Assembly (NCBI GenBank): GCA_944474755.1
Contig: OX104118.1
Coordinates: 70,375,575 to 70,439,574 of the forward strand
Source: Limnoperna fortunei
Taxonomy: Eukaryota > Mollusca > Bivalvia > Mytilida > Modiolidae
Direction: 5' to 3'
Length of the DNA: 64,000 nucleotides
The notes under the pieces are model-generated. The model was not told where the DNA came from. It searched no databases and saw nothing but the letters and a program-made list of their open reading frames with translations. Made by a program: the position numbers and the translations under genes. This document shows, piece by piece, positions 60,801 through 64,000 of this stretch; position 1 is the stretch's first letter, and each line of letters starts with the position of its first letter.

Positions 60801-61713
60801 TCATATCCAGATCGTTAAATTTATGGTGTTCAATACGTTGGGTTGCTTCCACCACTGCATTTGTTGATTTGGCAATTTCGATGATACTGTTTTCTAAGGA
60901 ATTCCATAAATATTCGTATTCACTATTTGACACTTCCGGACGTTCCACGTGTGCCAGCTTTTCATTTCGAATTTTTGCTATAGTGTCAATTGCTTTCCGA
61001 TTTAAACAGAAAAAGTTTGTGATGGAATTAAACAAGATTTTGTCTGTCATTTTGATAGCATGATAAGTTAAGCCATGTTCTGCTACATAATTACACGTAT
61101 CGTTCAACATACAGGACCCATTAGGTATATTAACACATCTGTACATTATTTGAAATCGATTTTGAGTCAAGATATTTTCTTTGGGTGCTGCATAGCCAGT
61201 TCTGCACTGACAACATGCAAATTTTGGCTGCCATAAATGGAACATTGTATGTTTTTCATTATTTAAAAAATCTTCAAAATTTCTATATCGTTTAAGATGA
61301 ATTTCCCAGAACTCATCCTCACAGAAATTTATCATAAGAAATCTTAAAAGAGTAAAATCAAGACTTTCTACAGATATATTTTGTTGCCCATAGCAGCAAC
61401 ACAAATCTTCTGTTTTTTGATAAGAATGGCCATGTAATCTTTTTGCAGTGGACCCTATATCAAAAAGTTTCAACATTTGATCCCTCCTAATTACAGATTT
61501 CGATTTTAATTTATTCTTTTTGCACAGGCAACATGTTTTGTCAGAGTAAAAGTGAAATATATCATGCTGATATTTATCGATGAGCTGTTTTAGTGAGATT
61601 TTTGTGCGATTAAGATATTGTTCCATTAGTTTTCGAATAAAAAATGTTGCAGTTTCAAAGGTTAAACACAGCAACCGAAAATAGTTGTCTCTAGCTGACA
61701 TATTAGAAAGCAT
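33749..61713 (-). CDS. HEPN-zinc finger-RNB-helicase giant protein (HELZ2-like)
   Basis: Nineteen coding exons join with matching phases (5' to 3'): 61713-60748, 60461-60293, 59387-59229, 50525-50382, 47841-47800, 46768-46650, 46505-46469, 46271-45987, 45508-45228, 44618-44558, 43246-39601, 38733-38648, 38128-37826, 37378-37238, 36898-36306, 35828-35598, 35146-34984, 34440-34273, 33852-33749. The sum is 2,566 codons including TGA. Order: DZIP3-like HEPN, coiled-coil linker, two C2H2-like fingers, RNB fold, UPF1-like SF1 helicase. Vertebrate HELZ2 has a second helicase before RNB, which is absent here. HELZ2 is an interferon-induced RNA helicase/nuclease, so a cytoplasmic RNA-surveillance or antiviral role is inferred. 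The RNB site is degenerate, HEPN looks intact. Joining the HEPN exons to the rest spans a BEL insertion and rests on phase agreement only. The 5' edges of exons 3 and 13 have alternatives. Confidence 0.75.
34273..34440 (-). CDS. Exon 18: helicase motifs V-VI
   Basis: Acceptor CATGTTACAG, donor ATTG/GTGAGC. Encodes [18 protein letters not shown] (motif V) and [17 protein letters not shown] (motif VI with the arginine finger position ITRAK). Confidence 0.85.
34984..35146 (-). CDS. Exon 17: helicase motif V region
   Basis: Acceptor TTTGTTTCGCAG, donor CAAG/GTATGA. Encodes [19 protein letters not shown] and TTVASFQG (last Gly split with exon 18). These correspond to the second RecA domain of SF1 helicases. 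Confidence 0.8.
35455..35527 (-). mobile_element. SINE head fragment (weak)
   Basis: Within an intron. CGAATCGCACTCGCAATCTA and the following CGCAAGTCATCATAAG resemble the tRNA-like head of the SINEs, read on the minus strand. Diverged. Confidence 0.3.
35598..35828 (-). CDS. Exon 16
   Basis: Acceptor TTGCTACAG, donor GTG/GTAATT, 77 codons. Begins [20 protein letters not shown], which directly continues QYRM as in other UPF1/HELZ helicases, and ends LNITEVNQV. Confidence 0.8.
36306..36898 (-). CDS. Exon 15: helicase motifs II, III, IV
   Basis: Acceptor TTTGCCACAG, donor AGAATG/GTAGGT. Contains [21 protein letters not shown] (motif II; usual form IIDEAG), [13 protein letters not shown] (motif III) and LNIQYRM (motif IV). 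The catalytic Glu of motif II is Asp (36506-36495). Confidence 0.85.
37238..37378 (-). CDS. Exon 14: Walker A end and motif Ia
   Basis: Acceptor TTTTGGTACAG, donor GCAC/GTAAGT, 141 bp. Encodes [15 protein letters not shown] and [15 protein letters not shown] (motif Ia). Too short for ordinary ORF listing but unambiguous. Confidence 0.8.
37826..38128 (-). CDS. Exon 13: helicase Q-like motif and first half of Walker A
   Basis: Donor CCAG/GTAGGG is certain because GPPG here plus TGKT in exon 14 rebuild the P-loop. Encodes [20 protein letters not shown] before GPPG, the usual LNxxQxxAI context of UPF1-like helicases. The 5' edge is uncertain: phase-compatible acceptors lie just before 38128 and 38122, and the frame is open up to 38213. 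Confidence 0.75.
38648..38733 (-). CDS. Exon 12
   Basis: Acceptor CGTTTTTTTGCAG, donor TTGG/GTTAGG. Encodes [20 protein letters not shown], a helical segment like the one before the C-terminal helicase in HELZ2 proteins. Its first base completes a Lys codon from exon 11. Confidence 0.6.
38790..39330. repeat. Diverged intronic minisatellite
   Basis: About eight or nine degenerate units of roughly 60-70 bp, each containing a GATAACCAGATAATACTGTA-like core preceded by TTGGGCTGG-like and followed by AACGGCCAT-like strings. Lies in the intron between exons 11 and 12. Confidence 0.6.
39601..43246 (-). CDS. Exon 11: RNB (RNase II-like) domain, active site degenerate
   Basis: A 3.6-kb exon (acceptor TTTTTCAATTTAG, donor GATAA/GTAAGT). 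Numbered from the Met at 43229: acidic N-terminus (1-100), then an OB-like cold-shock part around 180-390 ([28 protein letters not shown]). The RNB core is about 397-760: [60 protein letters not shown]. The usual IDPxxTRDxDDA catalytic string reads [12 protein letters not shown] (408-419), and the usual SPIRRY reads EPLHCY (744-749). The fold is kept but every catalytic Asp and the Arg is replaced. The C-terminal part (about 780-1210) resembles the region between RNB and helicase in HELZ2. Confidence 0.85.
43250..44557. other. Intron 10 of the giant gene
   Basis: AT-rich intron with no recognised element. A run of short frames on both strands shows no family feature. Confidence 0.45.
44558..44618 (-). 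CDS. Exon 10
   Basis: Acceptor AACAATTTGTAG, donor AGAG/GTAAGT, 61 bp. Encodes [20 protein letters not shown] and ends with one base that joins exon 11 as Gly. Confidence 0.5.
45228..45508 (-). CDS. Exon 9: second zinc finger
   Basis: Acceptor GATTTTTTTCAG, donor GAAAAA/GTAAGA. Encodes [19 protein letters not shown] then RHC, a second C2H2-like finger, followed by a polar Gln/Asn/Met-rich tail. Confidence 0.65.
45987..46271 (-). CDS. Exon 8
   Basis: Acceptor TTTAAATTTTAG, donor AGAG/GTCTGT. Encodes a charged segment ([14 protein letters not shown], then [18 protein letters not shown]). No domain recognised. Donor is non-optimal (GTCTGT). Confidence 0.55.
46469..46505 (-). CDS. Exon 7: 37-bp micro-exon
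   Basis: Acceptor TTTTCTTCTAG, donor CAAG/GTAACT. Encodes [12 protein letters not shown]. It restores the phase needed between exons 6 (phase 0) and 8 (needs one base), which supports the model. Confidence 0.5.
46650..46768 (-). CDS. Exon 6: first zinc finger
   Basis: Acceptor GATTTGCTTTTAG, donor AAAAAG/GTAAGA. Encodes [19 protein letters not shown] followed by TKC, a C2H2-like or C2HC finger. Closely parallels the finger in exon 9, so the two arose by duplication. Confidence 0.65.
47800..47841 (-). CDS. Exon 5: 42-bp acidic micro-exon
   Basis: Acceptor AAACTATTTTAG, donor ACAG/GTAAAA, phase 1 to 1. Encodes [13 protein letters not shown], an acidic segment that runs into the first zinc finger. 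Confidence 0.45.
48286..48512 (-). repeat. Dispersed repeat family A, copy 3 joined to foldback flank
   Basis: 48300-48512 is an inverted copy of family A (AGTAACTCGACGGGTGTC, then CTAATTAGAAGCAGGC and CCTGGACTTGCGGCTCTTG). It abuts CCAAAATAACTGGGACATGA (48284-48303), the outer flank of the 15.0-16.4 kb foldback. Lies in intron 4 of the giant gene. Confidence 0.6.
48526..50081. mobile_element. Terminal-inverted-repeat element in an intron
   Basis: GAAACTTCGCG...TGAAAATTTGATATGTTATT at the left is the reverse complement of the right end (AATAACATATCAAATTTTCA...CGCGAAGTTTC). Similarity continues weakly for about 100-150 bp inward. The interior (about 1.3 kb) holds no transposase-like frame. 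No target duplication was seen. It is a non-autonomous DNA transposon or a deleted copy. Confidence 0.6.
50382..50525 (-). CDS. Exon 4
   Basis: Acceptor CAATATTTCAG, donor CAAG/GTACTG, 144 bp, phase 1 to 1. Encodes [20 protein letters not shown] and then a hydrophobic [10 protein letters not shown] stretch. No domain recognised. First exon downstream (gene sense) of the BEL insertion. Confidence 0.5.
51579..52139 (+). repeat. BEL 5' LTR (with internal deletion)
   Basis: 561 bp against 659 bp in the 3' LTR. About 95 bp present at 57860-57955 is missing here: TTTCTACTTATGG runs straight into TTTCAGAAG. The rest aligns closely. No convincing tRNA primer-binding site follows the end. Confidence 0.9.
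52160..53160 (+). pseudogene. BEL gag region
   Basis: ATG at 52160 opens an acidic N-terminus (in-frame TAG at 52400-52402), then a Glu/Lys-rich coiled coil (52403-52711). After a frame change comes a DUF1759-like part (52708-53145): [19 protein letters not shown], and LIQYCKGEA. This is the standard BEL gag, broken by one stop and one or two frame changes. Confidence 0.7.
53115..53837 (+). pseudogene. BEL gag-pol: zinc knuckles and protease start
   Basis: [15 protein letters not shown] and [15 protein letters not shown] are the Cys/His knuckles usual in BEL polyproteins. The frame ends at 53837 just where the aspartic protease motif should start (a DDGA-like triad is readable only in a shifted frame). 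Confidence 0.65.
53834..54376 (+). pseudogene. BEL protease remnant (DUF1758-like)
   Basis: Frames 53834-54022 and 54101-54376 carry [19 protein letters not shown] and [15 protein letters not shown], segments of the retropepsin-like region, then the [10 protein letters not shown] string that precedes RT in BEL elements. A TGA at 54020-54022 interrupts. Confidence 0.6.
54496..55343 (+). pseudogene. BEL reverse transcriptase, broken
   Basis: [20 protein letters not shown], then after a frame change [19 protein letters not shown] and [10 protein letters not shown]. The catalytic YVDD is encoded at 55121-55132. A 37/38-bp tandem duplication (55058-55094, 55095-55132) spans it and shifts the frame. 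Confidence 0.75.
55422..56129 (+). CDS. BEL RNase H region
   Basis: [17 protein letters not shown] opens the tether. RNase H residues are visible: Asp in [15 protein letters not shown], Glu in [13 protein letters not shown] and Asp in [12 protein letters not shown]. The end runs out of frame near 56030, where the frame at 56038-56469 takes over. Confidence 0.7.
   Translation: MSSIFDPLGFLLPVMLKAKCIVQDLCRTKLSWDDEIPTQKKDEWSRWLIALQELEKISIPRCFKLAPDVTNVQLHIFSDGSEVGYGACAYLRIVDNSGNLNCSFVLGKSLLAPIKKISIPRLELSGAVLACRLYETIRDELEIELNDVVFWTDSMNVLGYINNKTSRFKVFVRNRVSIIHDVTSNDQWRYVYTKYIPTDVASRGVHAFDRKRRNIWFSIAISIRMATIEYSTRCC
56038..56469 (+). CDS. BEL linker between RNase H and integrase
   Basis: Frame-shifted continuation, [10 protein letters not shown] followed by [17 protein letters not shown] and QKDIFRCIQ. 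This is the usual BEL spacer before the integrase. Stop at 56467-56469. Confidence 0.55.
   Translation: MLSIENEETYGFLLQSPSEWPQLNIQPDVADAYVEIKKNTTNNAIMIQPINDIFSYFSSWTKLLIAIVLLTRFKSICGVRYLKHTIDVQNGDLTKVEIQNAQKDIFRCIQTNVYADEIRKLTKGRPVNKDNHLASLNPMIHDS
56520..57365 (+). CDS. BEL integrase
   Basis: HHCC-like start ([21 protein letters not shown]), then the DDE core: Asp in [10 protein letters not shown], Asp in [12 protein letters not shown] and Glu in [12 protein letters not shown]. 281 residues open. Ends at 57365 in a frameshift before the C-terminal domain. Confidence 0.85.
   Translation: MPNSNHVTNLIIRAIHEENGHVGTCQVVALLREKYWIPKYQNAVRNVLKRCNKCRRYQGTLGSQMTAHALEEQKNTRQTPFTFVGVDYFGPLNNQSARSVVKRYGCLFTCLATRAIHLEISHSLTMDSFIAAFKRCTGRRGSPEKIFSDNGTNFVSGEQGMWNALLEWNQSKIANHMVLNGIEWNFNLPYSSHRGGLWERMIRTVRKIRKSLANEQLLSDEQLLTFMADTERIINDRPITQVSDNPRDLQVLIPNTLLLMKSNTSCSGLKINKGDNYAKRW
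57468..57653 (+). CDS. BEL DUF5641-like C-terminal domain
   Basis: Contains [20 protein letters not shown] and [10 protein letters not shown], the hallmark tail of BEL/Pao integrase polyproteins. In a different frame from the integrase core. Confidence 0.75.
   Translation: MQTGNIVLIADDKVPRRQWPMGRILEVVDGRDGLDRSSVVRTKDSIVIRPISKLCLLECSQ
57713..57721 (+). other. BEL polypurine tract
   Basis: GGTGGGGAG directly before the 3' LTR TG, the expected plus-strand primer position. Confidence 0.65.
57722..58380 (+). repeat. BEL 3' LTR
   Basis: 659 bp, TG...CA ends, followed by the AGTAG target duplication at 58381-58385. It keeps the segment lost from the 5' LTR. Confidence 0.92.
58386..59100. other. 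Intron sequence, nothing recognised
   Basis: AT-rich remainder of intron 3 of the giant gene. No element found. Confidence 0.45.
59101..59135 (+). repeat. Direct repeat, left copy
   Basis: A stretch of about 35 bp starting TAAACGAGTTTGTTGGACAG is repeated exactly at 59710-59745. The copies bracket exon 3. Confidence 0.85.
59229..59409 (-). CDS. Exon 3: acidic/Asn-rich linker
   Basis: The donor CAG/GTAAAA at 59229 is clear. The phase-compatible acceptor is GATGTAG before 59387. An alternative AG at 59410 would give the wrong phase after exon 2. Encodes a polar linker ending in [20 protein letters not shown]. The BEL element sits in the following intron. Confidence 0.5.
59710..59745 (+). repeat. 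Direct repeat, right copy
   Basis: Identical to 59101-59135 and abutting the long hairpin that starts near 59745-59751. Confidence 0.85.
59751..59997. repeat. Near-perfect long hairpin
   Basis: Arms 59751-59870 and 59878-59997 (120 bp each) are inverted copies with only a few mismatches and a 7-nt loop (AACGAAT). The centre reads GGCTTCGTCGGTGTTTTTAC on one side and GTAAAAACACTGACGAAGCC on the other. It lies in intron 2 of the giant gene and would form a long double-stranded stem in its pre-mRNA. Confidence 0.9.
60293..60461 (-). CDS. Exon 2: coiled-coil linker
   Basis: Acceptor TTTTCATTCGACAG, donor AGAG/GTAGAG, 169 bp, phase 0 to 1. Encodes a heptad-rich charged helix ([15 protein letters not shown] then ILMELREHI), likely a coiled coil that could help the HEPN domain dimerise. 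Confidence 0.6.
60748..61713 (-). CDS. Exon 1: DZIP3-like HEPN domain
   Basis: 322 codons, ATG at 61713, donor CAG/GTTAGT. A splice acceptor (CCATTTTCAG) about 40 bp upstream points to a separate 5' UTR exon. Cys pairs (TCCLCKKNK near 60-68, CCQCRTG near 167-173) precede the helical HEPN part. The motif KIRNEKLAH (R249, N250, H255; 60969-60949) fits the R-x4-6-H ribonuclease signature of HEPN proteins, with a polar residue after Arg. DZIP3-like HEPN domains are strongly expanded in bivalves. Most HEPN RNases act as dimers, with both Arg/His pairs forming the active site. Confidence 0.75.
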
Positions 61714-61752
61714 TAGTTGTATTCATTACCAATTCTGATCAATCTGAAAATG

Positions 61753-64000
61753 GAAAAAAAATCCATAAAAGCAATTGATACGTTATTATACTGAAAAGAT
61801 AGCCAAAAATTGCATGATCAATAATGACTAAATAATTTTTGCCGTTTATAAAGCTATTTAACTGTTGATATAGAAGCCTGTTGTAGTTAAGTTATACTGA
61901 CTTTTGAAACATTTTTTTTAAGTCATATATTTTAGATGTTATGTAGCTAAAGGGAACTACTAGAACCACCAATAATAAACATATGTGCAAGAAGCATGGG
62001 TAACAAATACGCTTTTTGTTTTATATCAACTTAATCAGTGCTATCAAATTTAAGGTTGCTGGTTCGAGCCTTACTAGGGGCATATTGTGCTTAACCTTAA
62101 TTGACAAGGATTGCCAATAATCCTGCCCATGATCAGGTTTTTATCCCCCCGTTTTAAAATTAAACTATAAGTTACTCAACAATAGCCGAAACTATCATTG
62201 AAATGTATACAAACCAACAAAACTACTCCCTTAAGGCTAAAATTAATGAACTTTTTCATCAGTATGATTCGAACTGATTTATTTAGAAATTGAAAAATAT
62301 AGTGTCTAGCTTTCACCTTACCAGCAACTACGTGTAGGAAAACAATAAATTTAATCAATTAACTGCGTGCTAAAATAGGCGTTTAAATCGTATAAACCTA
62401 GGTTTTTGCTTACTACGATTGTACAGGAGTGGACAATATTTGCTTGATTAATAAGCTTTGCAGACTTTTCGATGAAAATGCTTCAACGATGTATAAGAAA
62501 TGGTTACGTCAGAGATAATCATATTCTTCTTAGTTTTGTATTGATACATCCTACAACCTTCATTTTATTTTGATTAATTAATATATACACTTGGTAAGAA
62601 TTTCGTTTATCTCATCGTTTATGATTTCTCCCGCTTATCCTAACTCAAATATTAAAGCGTTACAATATATCTACTAATGAGGATTCTTTATAGCAGCACT
62701 GTGTAAAAGTCCGCTCAGAACAATACAAGCAATTATTACTAGTATAAAGAATCTTTAATGGTTTAATTTAGCAAAAATAAAATTTAAATTATTTGTAGTA
62801 TCAAAGGAAAGAAATTGTTCCACGTGGGATGGTTTTTAGTCTGATCAGAACTTGGATCGTGGGTAAGTCCACTGTGAAAAGTTCTACATAGGCGGATTAC
62901 CTAGAAACAGTAACCCAGTATTTCATTCTGATTTTCATATGAGCTAATCTACAACTTTTGTGGATATTTTACTAATGTTAAACACAGTTGTAACTCTTAA
63001 GTAAATTAGAAGATAGACAAGTGTAACAAAACGAACAACGTCCACGAATTGTATAAGAATGCATAGGCTCACAGAATACTCACGAAAGCAAGAACCCCAC
63101 TGAACAAAGGGTACTATCGGTGTTATGCTTACAATCACAGTGAGTTAAAGAACTAGTGTAAAAACGAGCAAGTTCCCCAAAAATATCTGTCATCGTAATC
63201 TGTGTGACAGACAGCCATAATGGTCACCTTCATAAAATTATGTAAAGACGATATAAATTGACTCCAAGAAATCATCGCTAGAGCTTTGCTGGCCACCGGT
63301 CCTCTTTCAACGAAATTACTCCAATTGCATGCCCTAGAATGCCTCATACGCTGTACCATAAATGTACCAGGTTAATTACTTAAAAGTTATTGGTTCATCA
63401 AGGATATGATATCAAGTCGTATTCTCTGTGAAAACTTATATCGGGATATTGAAACCAGTTTCAAAAGAAGACCATTCATTATTCAAAATATTAGTAAGTA
63501 CAAGAAGACTAACGGAATATAATTGTTATTCAGCCTTAACAAGAGATACGGGTGCATATTTCTTGTAACGATCCCGAACAAACATAATATCATTTTGATA
63601 ATAGCGTTGTTTATTTAAATACTAGATAAAGACATTTGTTGACGGAAAACATAATGACCACGTGACATATATTTTACAATTTTCAAATTGAAACTAAAAA
63701 TTATGATACTGATAACTTATTTAAACTGATTTCTTTTAATGTATGCCTTCATACAAGACCAATTTATTTCTATCATTCACAAGGTCATTATAAACTGAAG
63801 AGTATACATCCTAGGTTAACAAATTGAAGAATATAGTAAACTTAATAGAATACATCAGGGTAAGCTAACTCAATATAATCTTGTGTATGAGTGACTAAAT
63901 AAAAGTTTCAGGTAGAATTGCAACCAGAAAAGTTACTTTGTAAAAATAATACAAGTTTCTATTTGTCATAATTATCTTTAATCAAGTTCATTCCGGTTTA
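61753..64000. other. Intergenic upstream of the giant gene
   Basis: Should hold the promoter and 5' UTR exon of the HEPN-helicase gene, but no core promoter was identified. Contains the SINE remnant at 62056-62150. An ORF at 63359-63153 (minus) shows no family feature I can defend. Confidence 0.45.
62056..62150 (+). mobile_element. SINE fragment
   Basis: B-box-like TGGTTCGAGCC, then AATTGACAAGGATTGCCAAT and GATCAGGTTTTTATCCCCCC. Matches the body of the SINEs at 19890 and 24125 but lacks a clear A-box. Confidence 0.55.

Noticed and set aside
63153..63359. 68-codon minus-strand ORF resembling repeat-derived protein
   Set aside because: A vague resemblance to mobile-element coding remnants only. 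No motif can be defended.

Overview
The window looks like nuclear DNA of a bivalve mollusc, most likely mussel-like (Mytilus or a relative). It is AT-rich, with short phase-compatible exons split by long introns. Its mobile elements are the sort common in bivalve genomes: a Penelope-like element, Ty3/gypsy, BEL/Pao and DIRS copies, tRNA-derived SINEs, foldback elements, and a hammerhead ribozyme of the mussel repeat type. Its host genes carry TIR and DZIP3-like HEPN domains. The species assignment is inference, since no mitochondrial or rRNA marker is present.

Layout. 0-16.5 kb is mostly intergenic. It holds a LINE 3' fragment, SINE copies, a Penelope-like element (2.6-5.1 kb) with inverted terminal arms and an open RT/GIY-YIG frame, several hairpin elements, a possible three-exon microprotein gene (8.5-9.3 kb), candidate exons of a small membrane protein (minus strand, 12.6-14.9 kb) and a 1.4-kb foldback. 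17.8-19.0 kb is a foldback element with a heptamer minisatellite and 8-bp target duplication. 19.2-19.7 kb is a TIR-domain protein (minus). 20-27 kb holds SINEs, a DIRS remnant and candidate plus-strand exons. 27.1-31.6 kb is a decayed Ty3/gypsy element followed by an extra ORF and an apparently intact hammerhead ribozyme.

The main item is one very long minus-strand gene, 61713 down to 33749. I could join 19 coding exons with consistent reading phases into a predicted protein of about 2,565 residues: DZIP3-like HEPN domain, coiled-coil linker, two C2H2-like zinc fingers, RNase II-type (RNB) domain, UPF1-like superfamily 1 helicase. The C-terminal half resembles HELZ2. The N-terminal helicase of vertebrate HELZ2 is absent and a HEPN module stands in its place. 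The RNB catalytic aspartates and arginine are replaced while the HEPN R-x5-H motif is intact, so the nuclease role may have moved from RNB to HEPN. The gene lies 14 kb upstream of the TIR gene on the same strand. Both families are linked to innate immunity, so an antiviral role is plausible but inferred.

Introns of this gene hold a complete BEL/Pao retrotransposon (51.6-58.4 kb, 5-bp target duplication), a 1.5-kb terminal-inverted-repeat element, a near-perfect 120-bp-arm hairpin and a diverged minisatellite. 61.8-64 kb is intergenic with only a SINE remnant.
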